Shown here piece by piece: positions 37,623 through 46,202 of a stretch of 64,000 bases of DNA. The notes beneath the pieces are model-generated. The model worked only from the letters and a program-made list of their open reading frames with translations, had not been told where the DNA came from and did no database searches. The translations under genes were made by a program, and so were the position numbers. The number at the start of each line of letters is the position of its first letter. Positions within the stretch are counted from its first letter, which is position 1. Where the stretch lies: contig NZ_CP072036.1 in the NCBI RefSeq assembly GCF_018847375.1, forward strand, positions 310,001 through 374,000, read 5' to 3'. This DNA comes from Akkermansia massiliensis (GTDB lineage Bacteria > Verrucomicrobiota > Verrucomicrobiia > Verrucomicrobiales > Akkermansiaceae).

Positions 37623-38669
37623 TCATTCCCTGGCGGCGGAGGCGCGGCGCAGGCGGTCCATGATGGCCCGGCCCAACCCGGCTTCCGGAACGGGTTCCGC
37701 CACGATGACGTCAATGGCTTCATTTTCATCCATCTGCCTCATCAGGGCAAACAGGCGCACGGCAGCCTCCGCCAGCCGTCCGCTGCCGGGGCTCATGGCC
37801 ACCACTTCCGTCCAACTGCCCTCCTGGGCAAGATCAGACGTTCCCTCATAGGAGAGCAGACCGTACCGCACTCCTTCCACGGGCACGAATTCTTCCCCGG
37901 CTTCCAGCAGCGTCATGGGTTTGCGCGGAGCGTAATGGCTGCCGAGCTGGCCCGGAGCATCCGCCGGAGCTTCTTCCGAAACGGGACGGACAGCAGGCTT
38001 GCGGCGCACCACCTTCACCAGGTTCCGGAACTGCTCCCGGGTCACCGGACCTTCACGCAGCAGTTCCAGCGCGGGCTTTCCCTTCTCGTCAAGCATGGGA
38101 CGCACGATGGTGCTTTCCAGCCCCTCAGAGCAGGCTCCGGCGTCCAGAATCATTTCTATGCGTCCATCCAGCTCCTTCTGCACGGCGGAGGCGGAAGTAG
38201 GGCTGATATGGCCGAAGCGGTTGGCGCTGGGCGCGGCCACGGGACGGCCCAGCGCTTTTGCCACCCCGCGCATGGCGGGATGCGCGCTTACGCGCACGGC
38301 CACCGTAGGCAGGCCGCTGGTCACGATGTCCGGGATGATGTCCGCCTTCGGCAATACCATCGTCAGCGGCCCCGGCCAGAATTTGGAGGCCAGCGTATGC
38401 ACCAGTTCCTTCAGTTCCTCCGGAATGGCGGTGTATTTGTCCACCTCCTTTCCATGATGAACATGGATAATCAGGGGATCGAAGGAGGGCCTTCCCTTGG
38501 CTTCAAAAACTCTGGCTACCGCTTCCGGATTCAAGGCATCCGCTCCCAGGCCATACACGGTCTCCGTGGGGATTCCCACCAGCGCTCCCGCAGCCAGCGC
38601 TTCCGCCGCACGAACATACAGCTTGCGGTTGTCTGACAGGGGGTCTACCTCGAACATTTCGGTTTGCAT
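37623..38669 (-). CDS. L-threonylcarbamoyladenylate synthase, Sua5 type
   Basis: About 348 residues from the ATG at 38669. The N-terminal YrdC domain (about 1-200) makes threonylcarbamoyl-AMP for the t6A modification of ANN-decoding tRNAs: VGIPTETVYGLGADALN, KGRPSFDPLIIHVH, FWPGPLTMVL and PVAAPSANRFGHISPT. A C-terminal Sua5 domain of about 110 residues (residues ~230-348) follows a linker with SHYAPRKPMTLLEAG. Fusion to a Sua5 domain distinguishes it from short TsaC. Confidence 0.93.
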   Translation of the reverse strand: MQTEMFEVDPLSDNRKLYVRAAEALAAGALVGIPTETVYGLGADALNPEAVARVFEAKGRPSFDPLIIHVHHGKEVDKYTAIPEELKELVHTLASKFWPGPLTMVLPKADIIPDIVTSGLPTVAVRVSAHPAMRGVAKALGRPVAAPSANRFGHISPTSASAVQKELDGRIEMILDAGACSEGLESTIVRPMLDEKGKPALELLREGPVTREQFRNLVKVVRRKPAVRPVSEEAPADAPGQLGSHYAPRKPMTLLEAGEEFVPVEGVRYGLLSYEGTSDLAQEGSWTEVVAMSPGSGRLAEAAVRLFALMRQMDENEAIDVIVAEPVPEAGLGRAIMDRLRRASAARE

Positions 38670-38923
38670 GGCCTTATCCTTGCCTGAAGGAAGCTCCTGC
38701 GTCAAGTAAGACCTCCTTCCCCGGAGGGGAGAAGCCGTCAAATTCGCGGGAGTGCGGCATCTCAGCCGGACATGAAGGTTCCTGGCCTTCCCCTATTTGC
38801 CAAACCGGGCCTCCTTGACCCTTCCCATTGCGGCATTCCGCCCGGAGCGGAAGCAGGAGACGGAAAAGGCCATACGGCTAAAAAGTTGTTTTCTCACGCC
38901 GCCGGATTGAGTACAATCAGGCC

Positions 38924-39478
38924 ATGAAGGGGGCCGCGCCAACATCCTTGCCAAACATCATCCTGATCGGGCTGATGGGGTGCGGCAAAACGACCATCGG
39001 GAAGGAATTGCACCGGGAGACGAGCCTTCGTTTCACGGATACGGACCAGATGATCGAGCACCAGACGGGAATGAGCATTCCGCAGATTTTCAAGGCTCAT
39101 GGAGAATCACATTTCCGTGACCTGGAAACCGGAATTCTGCGCCAATTGCATGGGGTGGCCAGGCAAAGCCGCATTATTTCAACAGGCGGCGGCATCACTA
39201 TTAGGCCGGAAAACCGGGACCTGCTGAAAAAGCTGGGCTTCGTCGTCTGGCTTCATACGGATGTGAACACCCTGTACCAGCGCATTTCCAGATGCACCAA
39301 CCGCCCCCTGCTCCAGCAGCCCAATCCCAAAGCCGTGCTGGGGCGCCTCATGAAAGAGCGGCATGATTTTTACCGGGAAACGGCGCACCTAACCATTGAC
39401 ACGGCCAATCTTCACATTCATGAGATCGCGTTCGGCATTCTGGAATCCGCCAGGGTGTTCCAGTCCCGCCGGCAGTGA
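38924..39478 (+). CDS. aroK: Shikimate kinase
   Basis: 184 residues. Walker A GLMGCGKTTIGKEL, shikimate-binding FTDTDQMIEHQTG and STGGGITIRPENR, and the lid Arg in RPLLQQPNP are visible. It phosphorylates shikimate in aromatic amino acid synthesis. Alone on the plus strand between two minus-strand groups. The ATG at 38924 starts MKGAAPTSLPNIILIG. Confidence 0.94.
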   Translation: MKGAAPTSLPNIILIGLMGCGKTTIGKELHRETSLRFTDTDQMIEHQTGMSIPQIFKAHGESHFRDLETGILRQLHGVARQSRIISTGGGITIRPENRDLLKKLGFVVWLHTDVNTLYQRISRCTNRPLLQQPNPKAVLGRLMKERHDFYRETAHLTIDTANLHIHEIAFGILESARVFQSRRQ

Positions 39479-39562
39479 CGCCGGGCCGTTTTTCTATGTA
39501 CGGGAGATTCCCGACGCAGGGATGCCACCTGACAATTCTCCCGCATCAGCGCAAGAAACAAC

Positions 39563-39592
39563 AAAAGGCGGTCCCCGTCAGAGGAACGCCTT
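39563..39592 (-). terminator. Intrinsic terminator after rpsP
   Basis: Stem AAGGCGGTCCCC / GAGGAACGCCTT with two imperfect pairs, followed on the minus strand by TTTTGTTGTTT. Confidence 0.8.
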
Positions 39593-39617
39593 CAGGAAAG
39601 ATGATGAAGAACCGGGC

Positions 39618-39860
39618 TTAGGCCTTGCGGGCCTTGCGGATCATGGAATTGACCGTTTCAGAGGGCTGCGCGCCGTTGGCAAGCCACTTGTCAACCTTTT
39701 CCAGGTTGATGGTGTAGTTGACGCCTTCCTTCATGGGATCATAGGAGCCCACTTGTTCGATGTAACGGCCGTCGCGACGAGCACGGCTGTCGACAACTAC
39801 GATTTTATAGTAAGGACGGTCCTTGGAACCCTGACGGTTGAGTCTGATTGCTACTGCCAT
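39618..39860 (-). CDS. rpsP: 30S ribosomal protein S16
   Basis: 80 residues: [40 protein letters not shown] and the [20 protein letters not shown] segment match S16. It stands alone here; the often linked rimM, trmD and rplS do not follow before the terminator. Confidence 0.97.
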
Positions 39861-40027
39861 ATCAATTATAAGTAAAAGGTGTTAATGGGGAACTTGCGCG
39901 CCTTGTCACTCACATGCGTGCGCGTTCAGCTCCCCACAGCGGGTGCAGATGTATGCGATATAATGGAGTCATTGTCAATACCAGAGTTATTTTTCCGAGA
40001 AAAAAGCCGTTCCCTCCCATCTCCGCA

Positions 40028-40654
40028 TCAGGAAAAACTTTCCACCGCCATGCGCCCGAAGGAGTACAGCATGCTGAGGCCGAACCCCGCCAGCACAAGA
40101 GACAGCACTCCATCCACCCCTCCGGCATGCCGGTCATAAAAGGACCGGATAGGCTGCCAGCGGAAAACCAGAGCCCACAGAATCCACCCCGCCGTCCCAG
40201 TCACCACGATCAATGCGCCAAGGAACAGGGCATAGGAAGGGTCATGATTCTTTTCCAGCAGCGGGGCGGAGAGGGCCACGAAGAAGAACGTGGCCTTGGG
40301 GTTCATCAGGTTGGTCACCAGGGCATCCCGGTAAATGCCGGAAGCCGGGGGAATATCCCCGCTCCCGGCAAGGCTGCCCTTCCTCCCCCGCGGCCATATC
40401 TTCCACGCCAGGTACAGCATCCAGCAGGAGGCGGCACAGAAAAGCACCAGCCCCAGGGAGCTGTGAAAAACGGAAGCCCCCACCGTGCAAGCCAGCGCCG
40501 CGTGGGCGACCACCCCTGTTCCAATGCCCAGAGCCGCCATCACCCCGGCGCCAAAGCCGTAAGCCAGGGTGCTCCGGGTGACAAAAGCCTGGTCAGGGCC
40601 CGGAGACGCCTGGGAGAGCAGCAGGATTCCTGCGAATATGAGTTCTTCCGTCAT
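40028..40654 (-). CDS. LysE/RhtB-family exporter
   Basis: 208 residues with six hydrophobic segments and the family N-terminal motif SQASPGPDQAFVTRSTLAYG followed by GAGVMAALGIGTG. LNPKATFFFVALSA-like text appears as MNPKATFFFVALSAPLLEK. Members export amino acids; the substrate is unknown. Follows the Xer gene by 14 nt. Confidence 0.9.
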   Translation of the reverse strand: MTEELIFAGILLLSQASPGPDQAFVTRSTLAYGFGAGVMAALGIGTGVVAHAALACTVGASVFHSSLGLVLFCAASCWMLYLAWKIWPRGRKGSLAGSGDIPPASGIYRDALVTNLMNPKATFFFVALSAPLLEKNHDPSYALFLGALIVVTGTAGWILWALVFRWQPIRSFYDRHAGGVDGVLSLVLAGFGLSMLYSFGRMAVESFS

Positions 40655-40668
40655 GGGATAAAACGGCC

Positions 40669-41571
40669 TTATGCCCTGGGATGCGCCTGCCTGTAAACTT
40701 CCGCCATTCTGGCCCGCGTCACATGCGTATAAATCTGAGTGGTGGACAGGGAGGCATGGCCCAGCAGTTCCTGGACGGAACGAAGATCCGCCCCGGCATC
40801 CAGAATGTGCGTGGCAAACGTGTGCCTGATCTTGTGGGGGGAAATGGTGAAAGGAATGGAAGACAGCTTCACGTACTTGTCCAGCATCATCTGAACGGCG
40901 CGCGCGCTGAGCCGGGTTCCTATACGGGAGACAAACAGGGGGGAATTCTTAGGCAGGCAGGCCATGGAGGCATAGGCCTCCAGAGCCGCCAGCGCAGGAG
41001 CGCCCACAGGCAGAATGCGCTCCTTGCGCCCCTTTCCCATCACGCGCACCCCCCGGAAACGGTGGTCCACGCTGCTGACGTCCAGCCCCACCAGTTCACT
41101 CAGGCGCATCCCGCAGGAATAAAAAAGTTCCAGAATAGCCGCGTCACGGTAGGGAAGCCACGCGGGGGCATTCGCAGGAACAGGCGTCTTGTACGGCAGC
41201 TCCAGCAATTCCAGCATCTGGTTAAGCGTCAGGAAAACGGGCAGGTTTTTCTTTTTCCTGGGGAGGGAGACGCCCGTCATCGGGCTCGCTTCCAGGCTGC
41301 GCCGCCGCATCATGAAACGGTAAAAACTGCGCAGGGCGGCAAACCTCAGGCGGATGGAGGCCGTGGCGGCCTCATCCTTCAGTTCCTGGAACAGCCAGTC
41401 CCTCATCTGGTCCGGAGTACAGTTTTCCCACCCTGTGAACACCCCGGCCGCCCAGGCCCGGAACTGGCGCAGCGCGCGGGCATATACCTCCACCGTATGG
41501 GGGGAGGCCTGCTTTTCCACCTCCAGATATTGCAGGAAGGCCTGTTCCGGTTCCAGAGGGTTCTCCATCAT
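40669..41571 (-). CDS. xerC: Tyrosine recombinase XerC/XerD family
   Basis: 300 residues: an N-terminal SAM-like core-binding domain (FLQYLEVEKQASPHTVEVYA) and a C-terminal catalytic domain with all key residues. These are Arg in SCGMRLSEL, Lys in GKGRKERILPV, HxxR in PHKIRHTFATHILD, His in LLGHASLSTTQIYTHV and the catalytic Tyr within it. Length fits a chromosome-dimer resolvase rather than a phage integrase, and no att sites or phage genes are nearby. Whether it is XerC or XerD cannot be decided here. Confidence 0.92.
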   Translation of the reverse strand: MMENPLEPEQAFLQYLEVEKQASPHTVEVYARALRQFRAWAAGVFTGWENCTPDQMRDWLFQELKDEAATASIRLRFAALRSFYRFMMRRRSLEASPMTGVSLPRKKKNLPVFLTLNQMLELLELPYKTPVPANAPAWLPYRDAAILELFYSCGMRLSELVGLDVSSVDHRFRGVRVMGKGRKERILPVGAPALAALEAYASMACLPKNSPLFVSRIGTRLSARAVQMMLDKYVKLSSIPFTISPHKIRHTFATHILDAGADLRSVQELLGHASLSTTQIYTHVTRARMAEVYRQAHPRA

Positions 41572-41582
41572 GAAGAATAAAA

Positions 41583-42425
41583 TTATTCCGTGCCCTTCTC
41601 CTTTTCCTCCCCGCTGTTCACGGGAGCCTCCTTCAGCAGCACTTCACTGATATTCGCCCGGATGAACAGGTCAATGTCGTCCGGTTCCTCCATGGCATAC
41701 AGGGGACTGTCCTTATGGCTGTCCGCCAGAGCCTGCTCCTTCTCCACCGGGCTGAGCACGCCATCCTGGTCCAGGTCGTAAAGGTCCATCATCTCCTTCA
41801 TTCTGGCCCGGTACAGAGCCGCCGCATCCTTCATGACAGCGGCATGCTCCTCCGGATCAATGCGGCCGTTTCCGTTGGCGTCATACTTCTGCATCAGCAT
41901 GTTCCGGGTCAGCAGGAACAGGCCGGGAGCCACCATGAAGCGCTTCCGGGCCGCCGTCCGGATTTCCACCATGGGCATTTCCCGCCCTTCGCCGGGAGGG
42001 GGGGGAGGAGGGGGCAGCTCGCCCCGCTTGTCCGGGGCGGCGTCCGGCCTGCGGGAACCGCGGCGTTTCTCCACATGCTCCCGGAAGGCCTTGTACTCTT
42101 CCGGAGAAAGCTTTCCGTCCCCATCCTTGTCAAACTGCATCAGGAACTTCTTCCGGGCTTCCCTTTGCGCAGCGCGCGCATCCTCCACCAGCCGGGCCTT
42201 GTCCTGTTCGGACAAAATGCCCGTTCCTGTGCTGTCATACCGGTCCAGAACCATCTGGCGGATCAGCAGGGTTACCTGAAGACATTCCAGTCCGGGCCTG
42301 GGAACAGGCTCCTCTTCCCTGCGGTCTACGGAAGCCGCGGTCTGACCTGCCGCAGGCGGCAGAAAACCGAACGCCAGCACCGCGGAACAGGACAGGATGA
42401 ACGTGTGAGGCAATCTCATGATCAT
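41583..42425 (-). CDS. Secreted four-EF-hand protein
   Basis: 280 residues with a signal peptide (RLPHTFILSCSAVLAFGFLP) and at least four EF-hand loops: DSTGTGILSEQDK, DKDGDGKLSPEEY, DANGNGRIDPEEH and DLDQDGVLSPVEK. They form two pairs around a Pro/Glu-rich linker (RGELPPPPPPPGEGREMP). Likely a calcium-responsive periplasmic protein; partner unknown. 11 nt ahead of the Xer gene. Confidence 0.88.
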   Translation of the reverse strand: MIMRLPHTFILSCSAVLAFGFLPPAAGQTAASVDRREEEPVPRPGLECLQVTLLIRQMVLDRYDSTGTGILSEQDKARLVEDARAAQREARKKFLMQFDKDGDGKLSPEEYKAFREHVEKRRGSRRPDAAPDKRGELPPPPPPPGEGREMPMVEIRTAARKRFMVAPGLFLLTRNMLMQKYDANGNGRIDPEEHAAVMKDAAALYRARMKEMMDLYDLDQDGVLSPVEKEQALADSHKDSPLYAMEEPDDIDLFIRANISEVLLKEAPVNSGEEKEKGTE

Positions 42426-42466
42426 TCTTATTAACCCCGCCGGGAAAAGACGGTTTCAAAAATAAA

Positions 42467-42501
42467 CATCCGCCCTTGCCGTCAGGCGACACGGGCGGAT
42501 G
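42467..42501 (-). terminator. Intrinsic terminator after yajC
   Basis: Arms CATCCGCCC / GGGCGGATG with a 17-nt loop; on the minus strand TTTATTTTT follows. 27 nt past the yajC stop. Confidence 0.8.
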
Positions 42502-42528
42502 CTGAAAACGTACGGAAGGCGGAAAACC

Positions 42529-42861
42529 TTACTTCTCCACTTGAACGATGGCGTTCTTTTCCAGTTCAACCACCACGCCTTCCGCAATCTTGAGGGAGAC
42601 GGTGCGGTCATTCACCTTTTCCACAAATCCGTGCAGCCCGGCGTTCGTGACCACCTTGTCCCCGCGCTGCAGGGCCGCGATGCGTGCCTGCTGTTCCTTC
42701 TGGGCCTTTCTCTGGGGGCGGATCAGCATCACCCAGAACAGGACGATGATGATCACAAACATGAACATGGGGCTGCTGAGAATCTGCTGGAACATATTGG
42801 AGGGTTCCTGTCCGGCGGCGGCCGCCGCATCCTGAGCCTGTGCTAACATGAAGATATTCAT
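42529..42861 (-). CDS. yajC: YajC, Sec translocon accessory subunit
   Basis: 110 residues: one transmembrane helix (MFMFVIIIVLFWVMLIRPQR, about 32-51) with the conserved RPQRKAQKEQQ that follows, then GDKVVTNAGLHGFVEKVNDR. Its start overlaps the tgt stop by four bases, the usual tgt-yajC pairing. Confidence 0.95.
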   Translation of the reverse strand: MNIFMLAQAQDAAAAAGQEPSNMFQQILSSPMFMFVIIIVLFWVMLIRPQRKAQKEQQARIAALQRGDKVVTNAGLHGFVEKVNDRTVSLKIAEGVVVELEKNAIVQVEK

Positions 42862-43991
42862 AAAATGTCGTTTGCTTTGTACCGCGCGATGAATGAATCC
42901 TTGAAGGAGCCGAACGTGCCGGCGGCTATGGCCTCACGCGCCTGAGCCATTAGCCGGAGATAGAATTCCAGATTCTGGAAAGAAAGCAATCTTAAAGCGA
43001 GTATTTCACCGGCTTTGAACAGGTGGCGCACGTAAGCGCGGGAGAATTGTGTGACATGCGGATGCCCTTCCGGGTCGATCGGGCGGGAATCCGCCGCCCA
43101 GCGCTGGTTCTTGATATGCATGGGGCCGTCCGGAGTCAGGGCCACGCCGTGGCGCGCCAGGCGGGTAGGCATCACGCAGTCAAACATGTCCACGCCGCGG
43201 GCGATCATCTCCAATAGCTGGGGAGGCGTGCCCAGCCCCATGGCGTACCGCGGCTTGTCCTCCGGCAGCCAGGGTGCGGAATGGTCGATGGCCCGGAGCA
43301 TCTCTTCCTCCGGCTCTCCCACGGAAACGCCCCCGATGGCATAACCGTCAAACTCCATGGCGGCCAGTTCCTCCGCGCACCTCTTTCTCAAATCCGCATA
43401 CACGGACCCCTGCACAATGCCGAAATGGTGCTGACGCCCTTCCCCGGAACGGGGCCGGTGCTCCTGCACCCAGTCCTTGCAGCGGCGCGCCCACCGGAGC
43501 GTATAGCCCAGGGAGGCTTCCGCATACTTCCTGTCGCAGGGATAAGGGGGGCACTCGTCAAACAGCATGGCAATGTCACTGCCCAAGTCCGCCTGGATCT
43601 CCATGGAACGCTCCGGACTCAGCATCATGTACGCGCCGTCCAGATGGTTCTGGAAGCGCACCCCTTCCTCCGTAATCTTGCGGAGCTTGGCAAGGGACCA
43701 GACCTGGAAACCGCCGGAATCCGTCAGAATGGGGCGGTTCCAGGAGGAAAACCGGTGCAGGCCGCCCATTTCCCGGATCAGGGCGGAACCGGGACGCAGG
43801 GACAAATGGTAGGTATTCCCCAGAATAATCCGGGCCCCCAGCGTCTCCAAATCCTGCGGATGCATGGTTTTCACGGAACCCTGCGTTCCCACCGGCATGA
43901 AGATGGGGGTGGGAACCCGGCCGTGCGGCAAATCAAGCGTGCCCAGGCGCGCAGCCGTGGAGGAATCTTTCTGGTGAAGTGTAAAAGGCAT
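42858..43991 (-). CDS. tgt: Queuine/preQ1 tRNA-ribosyltransferase lacking the usual zinc ligands
   Basis: 377 residues. Tgt exchanges guanine 34 for preQ1 in tRNAs with GUN anticodons. The catalytic core is intact: TDSGGFQVWSLAKL (general Asp), GGVSVGEPEEEML, and the nucleophile region MFDCVMPTRLARHG. The zinc site normally reads CxCxxC near PLDPxC and a His 25 residues later (IHNL). Here these positions read PIDPEGHPHVTQFSRAYVRH and LLSFQNLEFY, so none of the three Cys and not the late His is present. Followed by yajC with an ATGA overlap. Either a zinc-free variant or altered function. Confidence 0.93.
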   Translation of the reverse strand: MPFTLHQKDSSTAARLGTLDLPHGRVPTPIFMPVGTQGSVKTMHPQDLETLGARIILGNTYHLSLRPGSALIREMGGLHRFSSWNRPILTDSGGFQVWSLAKLRKITEEGVRFQNHLDGAYMMLSPERSMEIQADLGSDIAMLFDECPPYPCDRKYAEASLGYTLRWARRCKDWVQEHRPRSGEGRQHHFGIVQGSVYADLRKRCAEELAAMEFDGYAIGGVSVGEPEEEMLRAIDHSAPWLPEDKPRYAMGLGTPPQLLEMIARGVDMFDCVMPTRLARHGVALTPDGPMHIKNQRWAADSRPIDPEGHPHVTQFSRAYVRHLFKAGEILALRLLSFQNLEFYLRLMAQAREAIAAGTFGSFKDSFIARYKANDIL

Positions 43992-43996
43992 CGGAA

Positions 43997-44593
43997 TCAG
44001 GCTTTCTGCAATTTAATGAAGCGGGCGCGGTAAATCGGTTTTCCCATGGACTCCCATTGAAGCTGGAAATCCGTCCGGGGATAAAAAAACTCATCATCCT
44101 CCCAACCGGACCTGCTGAACAGGCCGCTGCGCGCCACATGGTCCAGCACCCACAGGAAATACTCCTCATGATCCGTTTTAAACAGGAATTCCCCGCCGTC
44201 CGCCAGGGAACGGTGCAGCACGGGCAGAAAATCATCCTGCACCAGGCGGTTCTTGTGGTGCCTCTCCTTGGGCCACGGGTCCGGGCACAAATAGTGCAGC
44301 CGGGAAACGCAGCCGGGCCGCACCATCCATTCCAGGAAATAACGGCTCTCCACCCGGAGCACCTTCACGTTTTCCAGGCCGCGGACGGCTGCCCGGGAGC
44401 AAACGCCCCGCACGCGGCCCAACAGCCGCTCAATGCCCAGAAAACGGCGTTCCGGATAATGGGCCGCCATCTGGAGCAGGAACCCTCCGTCTCCACAGCC
44501 CAGATCCACTTCAAACGGGCCGTCCGTTCCAAAAATATCGGAAGGCGCCAGCACCTTGAAAAAATCGTCTGGAATGAAGGCCGGATCTGTCAT
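43997..44593 (-). CDS. trmB: tRNA (guanine-N7)-methyltransferase
   Basis: 198 residues from the ATG at 44593. SAM-binding motif FEVDLGCGDGGFLLQMAAHY, ERRFLGIERLLGRV, and the catalytic PDPWPKERHHKNRLVQDDFL match TrmB, which makes m7G46 in tRNA variable loops. tgt starts 6 nt downstream. The longer frame to 44722 has an improbable Cys-rich start. Confidence 0.95.
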   Translation of the reverse strand: MTDPAFIPDDFFKVLAPSDIFGTDGPFEVDLGCGDGGFLLQMAAHYPERRFLGIERLLGRVRGVCSRAAVRGLENVKVLRVESRYFLEWMVRPGCVSRLHYLCPDPWPKERHHKNRLVQDDFLPVLHRSLADGGEFLFKTDHEEYFLWVLDHVARSGLFSRSGWEDDEFFYPRTDFQLQWESMGKPIYRARFIKLQKA

Positions 44594-44652
44594 GGGAATC
44601 AACGTGCGGATAAGATGCGTTACAAAACGGACTCTGTCAAATGAGAAGAGCC

Positions 44653-44679
44653 CCTCCCCGCAAACATGGCGGGAAGAGG
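44653..44679 (-). terminator. Possible terminator after the NUDIX gene
   Basis: Arms CCTC-CCCGC / GCGGG-AA-GAGG with a 7-nt loop and CTCTTCTC afterwards on the minus strand. A consensus TTGACA for trmB lies just beyond it (near 44635). Confidence 0.45.
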
Positions 44680-44721
44680 CCCGGCAAGGCGGAACGGCCG
44701 CACCCGGACAGCCGGAGGGCA

Positions 44722-45444
44722 TCAGCTCCGGTAATAAAGGCGGTTGTAAATCTTGCGGTCAAAACGGTAATAGCGCGCGGCGCGGTGGGCCACGCCCTCC
44801 TCCTTCTCATCCAGCGGCACAATGTAGGGACGGGAGGCGATCTTCTTGTGGAAATTGCGCACGTCCATGGGCTTGCCGTGAATCTCCTCATTCAGCCGCC
44901 GGAGCTGAAGCGCCGTAAACTTGGCGGGCAGCATGTCGTAAATCAGCGCGGGCTCCTTCTTCACGGAAGAACGTATCCTCTCCAGAGCCAGATCAATAAT
45001 GTCCCGGTGATCAAACGCCAGCTCCGGCAGGCCGTCCACGGGCACCCAGCGGGTTTTGTGGCTCTCCATCAGCTTGCGCAGCTTGGTGGAAATCCTCAGC
45101 ATGGCCATGTAAGCCACCGTCACCAGGCGGCCTATCTTCTGGCCGGAGACGGCTTCCACCCACTCCCTGTCCGCCGGATTCTTGATGCGCGACGGCGCGC
45201 CGAAGGTATGGAACTGCTCCAAATGGGGGGAAGACATGCCGGTCATGTCAAACAGGATACGGCGTGCGGCGGCGTCAAGTTCTTCCTCCTCATAAATCAA
45301 ATCACCGGGCAGCTTGGAAATAGCGCCGGTATGGCCGGGTGCGACATGTGTCTTTTCAACCAGAAGGACCTTCAGCCCTTCCTCATCGAACCCGATCAAC
45401 ACACAATCCACTGAGAGATGCGGATAAAATGCCTGTCTGCTCAT
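44722..45444 (-). CDS. NUDIX-winged-helix regulator, NrtR-like
   Basis: 240 residues with the NrtR layout: an N-terminal NUDIX domain (LSVDCVLIGFDEEGLKVLLV and SKLPGDLIYEEEELDAAARR) and a C-terminal winged helix (FTALQLRRLNEEIHGKPMDV, NFHKKI). The NUDIX box lacks the catalytic REUXEE core (RRILFDMTGM here), as expected for a sensor rather than a hydrolase. NrtR proteins repress NAD synthesis genes; no such gene is adjacent, so the target is open. Confidence 0.85.
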   Translation of the reverse strand: MSRQAFYPHLSVDCVLIGFDEEGLKVLLVEKTHVAPGHTGAISKLPGDLIYEEEELDAAARRILFDMTGMSSPHLEQFHTFGAPSRIKNPADREWVEAVSGQKIGRLVTVAYMAMLRISTKLRKLMESHKTRWVPVDGLPELAFDHRDIIDLALERIRSSVKKEPALIYDMLPAKFTALQLRRLNEEIHGKPMDVRNFHKKIASRPYIVPLDEKEEGVAHRAARYYRFDRKIYNRLYYRS

Positions 45445-45679
45445 TATGTTATCTATTATTTGTAGTAAGTTCCCAGAATCGCACCAACGCTACGCAAGCG
45501 GCCCAGTCAAGTCAACCAAAATCAAAACAAGATCGGCAAAGGCCATTCCGTCCCTCTCCCTGTCCCTGCGGCCCGGCTGCCGCAGACACGCCAGCATTCC
45601 CGGCGGCGGCGTCCTCTCCGGAGCGGGAAAACGCATCGGCGTCTTGCATTACCCCATCTTCCCGGCCATATAATAAGGC

Positions 45680-46198
45680 ATGCAGACGGGCATCATCAGG
45701 GGAGCGGCCATGCTGGCCGGGCTGTTATGGCTGGCCTCCTGCTCCTCCTCACCCAAAAGCCGGGACTATACGGGCTACATGACCCGCCCCTACACCATCC
45801 GGGGCCACCGCTACCACCCCATGAGCGTGGAACAGGCGCTGTCCTATGAACAAACGGGCATCGCCTCCCATTATAATGAATGCGCGCTGTGGGGGCTCGT
45901 CAGCGGAGAAACGGCCATCGGGGAAAACGTGCGCCCCTGGCACCTGCACGCGGCGCATCCCACCCTGCCCCTCCCGTGCGAGGTGCTCGTCCAGTCCCTC
46001 CGCACGGGAAAAACCGTGAAAGTGCGCGTCAACGACCGGGGCCCCTTCATCAAAAACCGCATCATTGACCTGAGTGAAAAAGCTGCAGAACGGCTGGACA
46101 TGAAACACCACGGACTGGACAGGGTCAGAATCACCGTCCTCTCCGTGGGAGACGGGAAATGGAAAAGGGAAGCGCCGCCCTACGCCACGCCGGCCTGA
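45680..46198 (+). CDS. RlpA-like lipoprotein, septal ring lytic transglycosylase family
   Basis: 172 residues with a lipoprotein signal (lipobox LASC near residue 21) and a double-psi beta-barrel: TGIASHYNECALWGLVSGET, HAAHPTLPLPCEVLV, VKVRVNDRGPFIKNRIIDLS. RlpA family members cleave naked glycan strands at the septum. The SPOR domain of E. coli RlpA is missing, so this is the short form. Stands alone; the next gene converges on it. Confidence 0.88.
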   Translation: MQTGIIRGAAMLAGLLWLASCSSSPKSRDYTGYMTRPYTIRGHRYHPMSVEQALSYEQTGIASHYNECALWGLVSGETAIGENVRPWHLHAAHPTLPLPCEVLVQSLRTGKTVKVRVNDRGPFIKNRIIDLSEKAAERLDMKHHGLDRVRITVLSVGDGKWKREAPPYATPA

Positions 46199-46202
46199 CC
46201 CT

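Noticed and set aside
40669-41571. Xer-type recombinase considered as the integrase of a mobile element
   Set aside because: No attachment-site repeats, cargo genes or composition change nearby; length and neighbours fit a housekeeping recombinase.
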